From the NCBI GenBank assembly GCA_934216615.1, contig CAKQCB010000004.1:496001-560000 (forward strand): DNA of 64,000 nucleotides. The letters run 5' to 3'. This document shows positions 16,522 to 25,752 of this stretch, piece after piece. How positions within the stretch are numbered: position 1 is the stretch's first letter; every line of letters begins with the position of its first letter. Below the pieces are notes generated by a model that was not told the origin of the DNA, did not search any database, and was given only the letters and a program-made list of their open reading frames with translations. The position numbers and the translations under genes were made by a program. The stretch is from an uncultured Anaerolineae bacterium. Lineage in GTDB: Bacteria; Chloroflexota; Anaerolineae; Aggregatilineales; Phototrophicaceae.

Positions 16522-17308
16522 TACGGTTCAGGTTATTACGATTGTGATTTTACTCGTCACGTTTGTAATAACGGTGATTAGCACGCAGTTCGCACGACGT
16601 AAACGCAGTGCATTTCCACTACGGCATATCTCTGCTTATGCTGCCTTGCCCCACATGATTGGTATTGCGGTCGAGTCAGATCGACCGTTGCATTTATCTT
16701 ATGGAAGCACCAGCCTAGGGGGTAATACCACCCTTTTGGCGTTAGCCAGTTCGGAATTGTTTTATCAGGTTTCGCTTGCAGCCGTGAGTGGCGCGGTTTC
16801 ACCCATTTATACGATGAGCGAACCGAGCGTATTACCGCTGGCGTTCGGAACCCTTTACCGCGCTTATAAAAACCGCAGTCAGTTGATTCAGCCTGTGCCG
16901 AACCAAGTACGCTGGATGCCCGCAGGGGATCGTTCATTGGCGTTCGCGGGGATTTTGACGGGCGCTTCAGCCAACGATAACCCGACAGGTCACATCCTCA
17001 CAGGGAGCTTTGGCGCAGAGTTGGCATTACTGCTCGACCATGCACATCGTCACCGCCAAATGACGTTTGCCGCCAGTGACCAGCTTGAAGGGCAAGCGAT
17101 TGCCTATGCACTGGCTGAACACACGTTGATCGGGGAAGAAATCTATACCAGTGGCGCTTATTTAGGCGACTCTGCGACTCAAGTCGGCTCTGTCGTCACG
17201 CTCGACTTGTTACGCTGGGGTTTGGTCTTAGCCTTACTGGTCGGCGGTTTCACCGTCCTGCGTGACCCCTTTACCGAAGCCCTATCCCGTTTGTTAGGAG
17301 GTTCATAA
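16514..17308 (+). CDS. Membrane protein with N- and C-terminal spans, ASKHA operon
   Basis: 264 residues from GTG 16514, set by GAAGGAG at 16501-16507. An N-terminal span (about 4-22, VITIVILLVTFVITVIST) is followed by a basic stretch (RRKRS). The large domain has a repeated-Ala/Leu pattern (AYAALPHMIGIAVESDRP, TTLLALASSELFYQV, LTGSFGAELALLLD, EGQAIAYALAEH), and a last span lies near 236-256. It resembles proteins annotated DUF6754 in Chloroflexota, but this is from memory and uncertain. The next gene starts one base after its stop. Confidence 0.7.
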   Translation: MNSTVQVITIVILLVTFVITVISTQFARRKRSAFPLRHISAYAALPHMIGIAVESDRPLHLSYGSTSLGGNTTLLALASSELFYQVSLAAVSGAVSPIYTMSEPSVLPLAFGTLYRAYKNRSQLIQPVPNQVRWMPAGDRSLAFAGILTGASANDNPTGHILTGSFGAELALLLDHAHRHRQMTFAASDQLEGQAIAYALAEHTLIGEEIYTSGAYLGDSATQVGSVVTLDLLRWGLVLALLVGGFTVLRDPFTEALSRLLGGS

Positions 17309-17309
17309 C

Positions 17310-17927
17310 ATGTCGCGGTTATTGCGCTTGTTAGCGACCACCATCGCCATTGCCAGCGGTCTGCTGGTGTTGATGGGTTTACTGCTTGGGGCAGAGGGGG
17401 GCGTGGTTGCGATTGTGACCAACGCCTTATTACAGTTTTTGGTGATCGCGGTTTCGCTCACGTTATTGATCGGCGTGATCAATTTGCTAGTGGTGCATTT
17501 GCGCCGTCTGGTACGCCGTGATCGAGGTTGGGTTTACAGCATCGTCTTGCTCATCAGCTTCGGGCTGGTGATGGTGCTGTGGCTCACAGGGGCGAACAAT
17601 GAAAATATGGTGTTATTGGAAACCGTTCAGGTGAGTGTAGAATCTGCCTTAGCGGGGATTCTCGTCTTCGCGCTGGTCTATGGCGCGTACCGCATGATGC
17701 ACAAAACCGTCACGTGGAGCGGGACTTTATTCACCTTGGTTGTAGTAATCAGCTTAGTGGGCGCATTGCCCATTCAAGAAATTGAATTTGTACGGCAAGT
17801 TCGCGATTGGATGCTTGCCGTTCCCGTAAGTGCTGGCGCACGAGGCATCTTACTGGGTATTGCCCTTGCAACACTTGTTGCGGGCGTTCGTGTACTTGTG
17901 GGACAAGAACGGGCATACCGCGAGTAA
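17310..17927 (+). CDS. Integral membrane protein, ASKHA operon
   Basis: 205 residues, nearly all membrane: about six spans (around 9-30, 35-60, 75-93, 108-127, 135-155, 175-195) with short basic loops (HLRRLVRRDRG) between. AGGAGG at 17296-17301 overlaps the previous gene's end. No transporter or enzyme signature is visible. Its place between other membrane genes of the operon suggests a subunit of the same envelope complex. Confidence 0.7.
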   Translation: MSRLLRLLATTIAIASGLLVLMGLLLGAEGGVVAIVTNALLQFLVIAVSLTLLIGVINLLVVHLRRLVRRDRGWVYSIVLLISFGLVMVLWLTGANNENMVLLETVQVSVESALAGILVFALVYGAYRMMHKTVTWSGTLFTLVVVISLVGALPIQEIEFVRQVRDWMLAVPVSAGARGILLGIALATLVAGVRVLVGQERAYRE

Positions 17928-17948
17928 CCCAATTTCAGGGATGAGCTA

Positions 17949-20900
17949 ATGAGTGATGAGCGTAACAACCTGCCATCGTGGTTACAAGATGATGACTCGC
18001 AGGATGATGATCAAAACAAAAGTGAGCTACCTCCATGGCTTGCAGACATGGACGATGTATCCCCCACGCCTAAAAAGGAAGTGGATCCATTTGAATCATG
18101 GACAGGGGAAGATGCCAACACAGGCGACTTGACCTATGATGAATGGTTTGCTCAACAGCAAGAGGAACGGCGCGTCAAAGATATTGAAGAAGAAGTGCCG
18201 GACTTTCTGGCTGAAGAAGTGCCGGATACCTCGACGCTAAAAGGGAAAGATACGGGACAAATAGGGACAGGTGAACTCCCTGATTGGTTCTTGGGTTTAG
18301 AAACGCTGGATGAGGAAAATGTCCCTGACTGGCTAACGCCCACGGGCACGAGTAAACTCACTCCCCCCGCTGAATCGGCAGATGAGACTGTTCCCCCGTG
18401 GATGGCTGATATGATTGAGGAGGAAAAGGCGAAAGAACCGCCTCCCGTCGAATCATCGCTCCCGCCGATGGAAGACCTGTTTGGTGAGTTTGCGGTGGAT
18501 ACATCACACCCTTCACCGACAGACACCAAAGAATTTGACGACCCGCGCCATTTAGATTGGCTGCCGAACGATCTCAATGACGACCTTGACGAAGTTCCCG
18601 ATGAGATATTAGGCCTCATTGATGAACCTGTGAAACCGCGTCAAACCAGCGAATTACCTTCCAATGAAGAAGATTTGCCAGACGAAATCCTCAATCTTTT
18701 TACGGATGAAGAAGCCGCTGAAATCGAGTCGGACTTTGGGCAAACCAAAATTTTGGACGCATACGATCCCTTTGCTGATGCGCTCACCCAAGCCGACCCC
18801 ACCTTGAGTATCGAAGACCCTGATATCGAATGGTTTGATCAGTCGCCTTCCATTCCTGAACCGCCCCCCACGTCGATTGTCGAAGAAGAAACGCCAACGT
18901 TTGAATTGGAAGATCGTACCGTTCAAGAAGAAGATACCCTTGATTGGTTACAAGATTTACAAGGGATTGTCTCATCGGTGACACGGCCAGAACCGACGCG
19001 CCCAGAAACGCCCGAATTTAACCAAGACTTGCCCGACTTAGGCCATACCGCCCCCCTCAAAAATGCGGAAGACCCGTATGGCGAAACGACTTTCAACTGG
19101 GATGATGTGCCTGCGGTTCCAGATGAACCTGTCGCGGAAGAACCTTCAGAACCTGATTTTGAACAGATCACGTTTGACCCATCACAAATTTCGCCCGAAG
19201 ACTTGGCGCTTGATGAAGAACTTTCTGAACCGACTGACCCCGCCGAAGTCATCCAAGAATTACCGCCCGAAACCCGTCGCCCATCGTTGTTGACGGGGCG
19301 TTTGAGCGCGCTCGTCAACCCAGAGCCAGAACCTGAGCCAGAAACAGAAGCCGCGATCAATAGAGCTGCCGCGTTATTCGATGACGAAGAAATTCCTGAC
19401 GAGATCATCTCGCTTGAACCGGAACCCGCAGATGATGAACTAGATATGTCATGGTTTGATGCGGAAGGCGAGATTGAAGAAGATTCAGAACCCGTTGCAG
19501 ATCATTTTGCCGAACTCGCAGACGAAGAGATCGACTTTGAAAACGCGCTGACCAAATTTGATACGGGTAGTTTCTCGGCTGTTTCTGACCCGACCGAAAC
19601 CAGCGATGTTGATGCGCAGTATCAAGATTTGTTCGCAGATGAGCCTTCCGCATCATCCCTTTTAGAAGGCGCTACGGATGCTGATATTGATCTGTTCGCG
19701 GGGTTAGAATCTTCCGAAATGGAGTTTGCCAACGGGCAAGACACCAGCGCCCCCGCTGATGGAGAATATCAAGAACCTGAGACTTATCCCGCTGATGAGG
19801 CTGTCTTGGATGCCATCTTCACCAGTGACCGCGATCTTGCCCAGCCGACTTCAGAAACTCGTACCCCTGAAGCGAACACGTCAGAAATTGACGATACCTT
19901 CCCCGAACTCAACTTTGACGAGGATTCAGACATCACGTTTGAAACCCCTGTTAGTGAATGGGTCGAACCGCCATCTACGGGTGAGCTTGAAGAACTAGAC
20001 CTATTTTCAGGGGTAGAAACGCCTGATCTTGATCTGAACTTTGAAGACGTGTCGATTGAAGATGAGATGCCCGCGCCCGAAACGCTCAGGACGAGCGAAG
20101 AAACGCCGAATTTTGATTGGTTAGATCAAGAGGATGGGTTGGGCGAAACCCCAAGCGATCAAGCCACGACTGAAGCAACCCCTGAATGGAGCGATTATCC
20201 TTCCTTTGAGGGGATAGCAGAGACGGATAAACCGTTCACGCCTGCCCACACCGAATCCACTTCAGAAGAAGACTATACATTTGATCTGTCTGATCTGGAG
20301 GCGCTCGAAACGAATACCGACGCCCCCTCTGACTTGGATTGGCTGAACGAAGAAGCGACGATCACCGAATCTACTATATCCCCTGCAGACGCGCTTCCTG
20401 CATGGGAAGAACCGCGCATGGAGGGGGAACCCCCCGCGCAAGTTGAAGAAGAGGGCATGCCTGATCTGTTTGCAGACATGACCGAACCTGAGCTTGATCT
20501 CAACTTTGAGGAACAAGAACCCGCGCCAGTAAGCCAACAGTTGCCTGACGATCCCGACTTAGACAACGCGGATTGGTTTGCAGGGCTTGCTAAACCAACG
20601 TCTTCTGAAGACGAAACGCCAGACTTGTTCGGTGAGTTTGCCATGCCGTCATCGCCGTCATCGATTGATGAAAGCACCCTCGGTGATTTCTCGGTGGATG
20701 ATCTCTTAAACGAAACGGCCTCTGAGCATGACCCACATCCAGACAACGTAGAAGATTTTTTCCGCACCTTTGAACAGAGCGAAAACGTCAACGCCGAACC
20801 GAACTGGTTAGACGAGCTTGATCCGTCGATGTTGGTCGATGAAAACGAGCCTGTCGAAGTTGCCAGTTCAGGCGAAGACTTCAGCCTGATTCAAGAAGAC

Positions 20901-23111
20901 ATCGCGAAGTTACCGCAAACAGGCGAACTTTCAGGGTTTGATTTTGAAGAAGAAGAAACCCCCGCCGAGTTCTCTGAAATGGGCGAAAACCTCGATGATT
21001 ATCTCTCCACCTTAGAAGCGAAAGAAGCGGAACTACTTCCGCAAACACGCGAACTGTTAGAACCGACCAACGTTGATCTGGATAAGATTTTAGGCGAGCA
21101 ACTCGATAAGCGCCCGCCGACGCCTGAACCACGTCCGAGCATCCCCGCGTTTAATGTGACGGATGCGCCCGAATGGTTACAGGATATCGAAGGGAATGTG
21201 AGCGAAGTTTCCGCCGCGGCGATGGCGCGTAAGATGCAAGACCGCCCTGCCGAAGACTTAGATGACCGCTTGAAGAAACTACGTCAGCGGGGCAGTACAT
21301 TACCCAGCGAAACGACTGCCGAACCTGTGCTTGACCCGCTTTCGTCGGCAGTGCCGGGCTTGACCAGCCAACTACCGACGACCACGATCCCCACGAAGAA
21401 ACAGGCGGGGATGGGTTCGTTCAATCTGAGCGATAACCAAGCCAAACGGGTGGAGTTATTACAATCGCTGGTGGCATCCACCACCCGCACACCACAACGC
21501 CAATCGCTTTCTGCGATTGAGATGACGTATGACTCGCCCTATATGTTTGATGTTCAGACGGATGAGCGCAGTCTAGTTCACGACAAAGCGGATGCTGATA
21601 AAGCTGATCAAAAAGTGGCGAAGCGTCGCCGTCGTCGTCCGCGCATTGATCGCTTCATCATCACGGTCTTGTTGGCGGGCGCGGTGATCATCCCGCAGGT
21701 TGTGCCGAACTTCCGCGTGGGCAATCTACCCCCTGCCTCTTTCGCCGTCGGAAGTGCGGCGGAACGGGTCTTCGATCAGATCGACTCGGTACGACCCGGC
21801 ACGATTGTGCTGTTGGCGGTTGAATACAGCCCTGCGGCGGCCGCTGAATTAGACACGATGACGGAAGCCGTCCTGCGCCATCTCTTGATGCGTGGTGCGT
21901 ATCCGGTCATCATCGGCAGTGACGCGGCAGGTCTGCTCCATGCCAGCAATATTCTGGATCGCATCAATACGGATGCGCCTTTCCTCGAACAAGTCGGGTT
22001 AGATGCGTTACGCCCCAACGTAGATTATTTCGTCACCCGTTATTTGACGGCGGGCGTGATCGGTTTACGCGCCATTAGCGCCGACACAGCTCAACAAATC
22101 GTCACCGACATTCGCGGGCAAACGACCGACCTCGACATCCGCACCTTAGAAGATTTCGGGTTGGTCACGGTCATCAGTGACCGCGCTGAAATTGTGCGCA
22201 ATTACGCGGAACAGATCGCGCCGTATACGCGCGGGGGCATCATCGCGGGGGTGAGTTATTCCGCGTCGCCCCTTGTTGAACCGTACATCAATGCCAATAT
22301 CGCGGGGACAAGCGCGGTTGCGGGGTTGTTGGTGGGTTATCAAGATGCGTACACCTATAACACGATGATCGGCAATACCGACGACGTGCTGATAGACGAA
22401 TCCGCGCCTCAAATCACAGTCATCGAACGCAATGAGGAACGACCTGCACCGATTTTTGTGACGCCTACGCCCTTACCTGTAACGCCTACCCCTATGCCAA
22501 CGGCGAACCCGCGCGGTGTGAATTCGACAGGGCAACCTGTCAATGTGCGCAGTGAACCTTCAACAACAGGCAGCATTGTCGGCTCGCTCGCTTCTAACGT
22601 CGAAGTGATGGTCACTGGCGCGAACGCAGATTTGTCATGGTTCCAAGTGGAACTGCCGAATGGAACGGTGGGTTGGATTCGGAGCGACCTCTTGCGCGTC
22701 ACCTTTACGATTCCTGAATCTACGCCCGAAGCAACGGCGGAATCAACCCCAGAAGCGACACCCGAAGCGACGGAAGAAAGTCGCAAGGTGCGTAGCAAGC
22801 AAGACACTACCGAAACCCCCGATGAAGACGCTGAAGAAACCGCGACTTCTGAAGTGACGCCGACGCGCACACCCATCCCCACGCGGACCCCACGAGTGAC
22901 GGTCACCCCAGAGGTTGAAGGGATTATCGGGGGGGCAAATATCCCGCCGACGACCCCGCGTGAACAACGTTGGTACAGCATGACGTTGGGAATTTTAGTC
23001 TCGGCTGGGGTGATTACCTTAGGTGCAATTTTTAATATTTTACGGTCACTGGTGCGCAGCAGTGCCGCTGGACGCACAAATCGTGTCATGACGCGGAGGA
23101 AGCGGCGTTGA
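17949..23111 (+). CDS. Giant acidic scaffold protein with Trp-Leu motif array, transmembrane segment and SH3b domain
   Basis: 1720 residues. Residues 1 to about 1190 are extremely acidic, low-complexity and probably disordered. They carry at least twelve short motifs of the form [P/D]-x-W-[L/F/M] followed by acidic residues (LPSWLQDD, LPPWLADM, VPDWLTP, VPPWMADM, LDWLPND, LDWLQDL, FDWLDQE, LDWLNEE, ADWFAGL, PNWLDEL, PEWLQDI), plus repeats such as LDLNFE and DLFGEF. A basic patch (KRRRRRPR) leads to a span at about 1233-1256. An alpha/beta region follows (about 1265-1490), then an SH3b domain (about 1524-1584), a Thr/Pro stretch and a final span (about 1676-1702). The topology implies a cytoplasmic scaffold and an outside SH3b domain. 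The stop overlaps the next start. Confidence 0.8.
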   Translation: MSDERNNLPSWLQDDDSQDDDQNKSELPPWLADMDDVSPTPKKEVDPFESWTGEDANTGDLTYDEWFAQQQEERRVKDIEEEVPDFLAEEVPDTSTLKGKDTGQIGTGELPDWFLGLETLDEENVPDWLTPTGTSKLTPPAESADETVPPWMADMIEEEKAKEPPPVESSLPPMEDLFGEFAVDTSHPSPTDTKEFDDPRHLDWLPNDLNDDLDEVPDEILGLIDEPVKPRQTSELPSNEEDLPDEILNLFTDEEAAEIESDFGQTKILDAYDPFADALTQADPTLSIEDPDIEWFDQSPSIPEPPPTSIVEEETPTFELEDRTVQEEDTLDWLQDLQGIVSSVTRPEPTRPETPEFNQDLPDLGHTAPLKNAEDPYGETTFNWDDVPAVPDEPVAEEPSEPDFEQITFDPSQISPEDLALDEELSEPTDPAEVIQELPPETRRPSLLTGRLSALVNPEPEPEPETEAAINRAAALFDDEEIPDEIISLEPEPADDELDMSWFDAEGEIEEDSEPVADHFAELADEEIDFENALTKFDTGSFSAVSDPTETSDVDAQYQDLFADEPSASSLLEGATDADIDLFAGLESSEMEFANGQDTSAPADGEYQEPETYPADEAVLDAIFTSDRDLAQPTSETRTPEANTSEIDDTFPELNFDEDSDITFETPVSEWVEPPSTGELEELDLFSGVETPDLDLNFEDVSIEDEMPAPETLRTSEETPNFDWLDQEDGLGETPSDQATTEATPEWSDYPSFEGIAETDKPFTPAHTESTSEEDYTFDLSDLEALETNTDAPSDLDWLNEEATITESTISPADALPAWEEPRMEGEPPAQVEEEGMPDLFADMTEPELDLNFEEQEPAPVSQQLPDDPDLDNADWFAGLAKPTSSEDETPDLFGEFAMPSSPSSIDESTLGDFSVDDLLNETASEHDPHPDNVEDFFRTFEQSENVNAEPNWLDELDPSMLVDENEPVEVASSGEDFSLIQEDIAKLPQTGELSGFDFEEEETPAEFSEMGENLDDYLSTLEAKEAELLPQTRELLEPTNVDLDKILGEQLDKRPPTPEPRPSIPAFNVTDAPEWLQDIEGNVSEVSAAAMARKMQDRPAEDLDDRLKKLRQRGSTLPSETTAEPVLDPLSSAVPGLTSQLPTTTIPTKKQAGMGSFNLSDNQAKRVELLQSLVASTTRTPQRQSLSAIEMTYDSPYMFDVQTDERSLVHDKADADKADQKVAKRRRRRPRIDRFIITVLLAGAVIIPQVVPNFRVGNLPPASFAVGSAAERVFDQIDSVRPGTIVLLAVEYSPAAAAELDTMTEAVLRHLLMRGAYPVIIGSDAAGLLHASNILDRINTDAPFLEQVGLDALRPNVDYFVTRYLTAGVIGLRAISADTAQQIVTDIRGQTTDLDIRTLEDFGLVTVISDRAEIVRNYAEQIAPYTRGGIIAGVSYSASPLVEPYINANIAGTSAVAGLLVGYQDAYTYNTMIGNTDDVLIDESAPQITVIERNEERPAPIFVTPTPLPVTPTPMPTANPRGVNSTGQPVNVRSEPSTTGSIVGSLASNVEVMVTGANADLSWFQVELPNGTVGWIRSDLLRVTFTIPESTPEATAESTPEATPEATEESRKVRSKQDTTETPDEDAEETATSEVTPTRTPIPTRTPRVTVTPEVEGIIGGANIPPTTPREQRWYSMTLGILVSAGVITLGAIFNILRSLVRSSAAGRTNRVMTRRKRR

Positions 23112-23797
23112 GCATCGAGACAATAGGCTTGTGGGCAGGGTTTATCCTCACCCTCATGGTATTCAGTTATCTTTTAGGGGACAATTTCTTATATCGTCTA
23201 GCGGTGTACGCCTTCGCTGGCTTGACCGCGGGCTATGTGACGATGATCACTGTCGAAGGCGTGATCTTACCCTACTTTCGCCTGACATTACTCAGCGGTG
23301 GGCCACAAGCGATTGGTGGCGTCATCCCGATTGTGATCGGCCTGTTGTTATTCCTCAAGAGTTCGCGCCGTTTTTCGGGCGTGGGCAATTTAGGTCTGGC
23401 CTTGTTGATTGGGGTCGGCACAGCGGTGGCGGTTGTCGGCAGTGTAAGCGGGACGTTACTGCCCATCACGTCGGGCACGGTGACCAACATTCAGCAGGCC
23501 GCTAGCGTCACCGCAGATAACCCCGTTGCGCTGGTGAATGCGTTCGTCATTCTCTTGGGCGTAGTCTGCACCTTGATCTACTTTCAGTATCTTGCGCGTC
23601 GTCAACCCGGCACGCCTGTTGACGCCCCTGCGGGGGAAGGCACGCGCCGTCGTGTGTGGATTCGTTCCTTCAGCACGGTTGGGCAAGGGTTTATCATCGT
23701 TACCTTAGGGGCATTATATGGTGGCGCTATCTTGACCGGATTGACCATTTTTAGCGAACGCATCGCTTTTTTGGTCGCAAGAATTACGGGAGGTTGA
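23108..23797 (+). CDS. Integral membrane protein, ASKHA operon
   Basis: 229 residues starting at TTG 23108, whose TTGA overlaps the TGA stop of the giant gene; GGAGGAAG lies at 23096-23103. There are about seven hydrophobic spans (for example GLWAGFILTLMVFSYLLG, LYRLAVYAFAGLTAGYVTM, AIGGVIPIVIGLLLFL, LGLALLIGVGTAVAVVGSVSG, LVNAFVILLGVVCTLIYF). A cytosolic loop near 160-180 is basic. There is no recognised family. Tight coupling implies it works with the giant scaffold and the ASKHA protein. Confidence 0.7.
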   Translation: MSIETIGLWAGFILTLMVFSYLLGDNFLYRLAVYAFAGLTAGYVTMITVEGVILPYFRLTLLSGGPQAIGGVIPIVIGLLLFLKSSRRFSGVGNLGLALLIGVGTAVAVVGSVSGTLLPITSGTVTNIQQAASVTADNPVALVNAFVILLGVVCTLIYFQYLARRQPGTPVDAPAGEGTRRRVWIRSFSTVGQGFIIVTLGALYGGAILTGLTIFSERIAFLVARITGG

Positions 23798-23805
23798 GGT
23801 AACAC

Positions 23806-25752
23806 ATGTCGATCAACCGTTCCACCTCTATTCTTGCAGTCGATTTTGGCAACATTCACACCCGTGCGATTTTGATCGATTTAGTGGATGGTGTGTATTC
23901 GTTAGTCGCGCAATCGCAAGTGCGGACGACGGGCGGGTTTCCAATTGGGAATGTGAATGTCGGTTTAGTCCGCGCGCTCCAGCAAATCACCCAATCTACA
24001 GGGCGCAAGATGATCGACTTGGAGGGGAAGCTCGTCACCCCTGAACAAGCAGATCGTTCTGGCGTTGATACGTTCGTCGCCACCGCCAGCTTAGGCCGTC
24101 CTCTGCGCACAGTGGTGATCGGCTTATATCCTGAGATGAGCATCGCCAGCGCGTTACGCGCTACCGCAGGCACATATGTGCAGGTGGTCGATACGCTGTC
24201 CTTAACCGATCAACGCACGTCAGAAGAACATTTAAACGCGATTGTGCTGGCACGTCCGGATTTGATTTTTATCGTGGGTGGTGTCGAAGAAGGCGCGGAA
24301 AAATCCGTTTTGCGGATGGCAGAAATTGCGCGTCTTGCGGTGCGTCTCTTGCCCGGCGATGCCAAGCCCACCGTCTTATTTGCAGGGAATCAAATGTTGG
24401 TTCCCGCGATGCAACGTTTATTTAAAGACCTTACATCGCTGCTCGTCACCGATAATGTACGGCCGACGCTCGAAAGTGAATCCACCGAAGGGGCACAGCT
24501 TCAATTGGCGCTGGCGTATGATCGCTTCACAGAACGACGTGGCTTAGGCTTTGATGCAGTGGGCAATATGAGCCAGCTTGGGGTACTGCCCAACGCACAA
24601 AGTTATAGCTTGATCGCTGAATACATCGGTAAAACCGAAGGCAACGCGCTGATCGTCGATGTCGGCAGTGGGGTCAGCACATTGGCCGCCTCTGTTGAAG
24701 GGGTGACCAGTACCGGCATCCGTACTGATATCGGGTTGGGATACAGCGCCGAAGTCTTGCTGAACATCGTCGGGATCGACGCCATCAAACGCTGGATTCC
24801 ATTCCCCTGCCAAGATGACGAAATTTTGACGTATGTCTTGAACAAGTCGTTACGTCCGGCCTTCGTCCCCGAAACCTTACGTGGCATGTATTTTGAGCAT
24901 GCGCTCTTAAGAGCCGCCATCACTGAAAGCCTGAGCGCGGTGTCGCCTTTGTGGCAAGACAATACCACCCCGTCGAGCAAATACGCGCCGATGCCTGTGT
25001 TTGAACGGGTGATTGGGGCGGGGGCGGCGCTGGCGAATACTGGACGTCACGGCCTCGCGGCGATGCTCCTTTTGGATACCGTCATGCCGACAGGCGTCTC
25101 TGTTTTGCAAATCGATTCGCGCGCCTTATTGCCCGCGATTGGGGCGCTGGCGCATGTGAACCCTGAAGCCGTCGTTCAGTTGTTAGACGCGACAGGCTTA
25201 GATACGTTGGGCACCGCCGTCAGTATTTCGGGTTCCCCGCGCGGTGGCAAGACGTGCGCCCAAGTGATCGTGCGTCATGAAGATGGCACGAAAGAGAAAC
25301 ATCAAATTTTGGGCGGGCAGTTATGGATTTATGACCTGCCGATTGGCCTACACGCCACCATCACCGTACAAGTGAAACGAGGCTTAGATATTGCGGGCAA
25401 GCGCAAAGTCAAGCTGGAGGTTGAAGGGGGCTTAGCAGGGTTTATCGTGGATGCGCGCGGGCGGGCGCTGTCCGTTTCGGACAATGTCACCGAACGTTCT
25501 CAGCAAATCCCTGAATGGTACGCTCAAGCGACAGGCGACCCTGTACGTCAAGTGATTGTCGATACCTTCCAGCCGTTGGCAGATGTGCCATCCACGCCAA
25601 CGAAACCCGAAAAAGCAAACGAAGCTTCCGCGAAGCCAAAGAAAGAACGTCGCGCCCGTCGTGGTCGTAAAGAAGACCCTGTAGCCGAAGTCTTACCGCC
25701 CGCTCAAAAGCAGGATGATGAAATAGATGACCTCCGAAACTTACTATCCTGA
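23806..25752 (+). CDS. ASKHA-fold ATPase of the glutamate mutase L (GlmL/MutL) family
   Basis: 648 residues, cytosolic. The actin-like ATPase signs are phosphate-1 ILAVDFGNIHTRAILIDLV (about 9-27), phosphate-2 ALIVDVGSGVSTLAASVEG (about 281-299) and an adenosine-type motif VIGAGAALANTG (about 402-413). It is similar in style to GlmL proteins (PF13941), which sit beside B12-dependent mutases, but no mutase subunit is encoded here. The C-terminus adds a Lys/Arg/Ala-rich tail (about 600-648). GGAGGTTGAGG precedes the start. Its link with membrane proteins suggests it powers or organises an envelope complex, much as FtsA or PilM do. Confidence 0.75.
   Translation: MSINRSTSILAVDFGNIHTRAILIDLVDGVYSLVAQSQVRTTGGFPIGNVNVGLVRALQQITQSTGRKMIDLEGKLVTPEQADRSGVDTFVATASLGRPLRTVVIGLYPEMSIASALRATAGTYVQVVDTLSLTDQRTSEEHLNAIVLARPDLIFIVGGVEEGAEKSVLRMAEIARLAVRLLPGDAKPTVLFAGNQMLVPAMQRLFKDLTSLLVTDNVRPTLESESTEGAQLQLALAYDRFTERRGLGFDAVGNMSQLGVLPNAQSYSLIAEYIGKTEGNALIVDVGSGVSTLAASVEGVTSTGIRTDIGLGYSAEVLLNIVGIDAIKRWIPFPCQDDEILTYVLNKSLRPAFVPETLRGMYFEHALLRAAITESLSAVSPLWQDNTTPSSKYAPMPVFERVIGAGAALANTGRHGLAAMLLLDTVMPTGVSVLQIDSRALLPAIGALAHVNPEAVVQLLDATGLDTLGTAVSISGSPRGGKTCAQVIVRHEDGTKEKHQILGGQLWIYDLPIGLHATITVQVKRGLDIAGKRKVKLEVEGGLAGFIVDARGRALSVSDNVTERSQQIPEWYAQATGDPVRQVIVDTFQPLADVPSTPTKPEKANEASAKPKKERRARRGRKEDPVAEVLPPAQKQDDEIDDLRNLLS

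Noticed and set aside
22409..23089. 226-residue minus-strand frame inside the giant gene
   Set aside because: Complementary to the low-complexity Thr/Pro/Glu codons of the giant protein; no ribosome site and no domain.
23806..25752. Calling the ASKHA gene DNA mismatch repair MutL
   Set aside because: It lacks the GHKL ATPase motifs of mismatch-repair MutL; the similarity is to glutamate mutase L (GlmL), an unrelated family with a confusing name.
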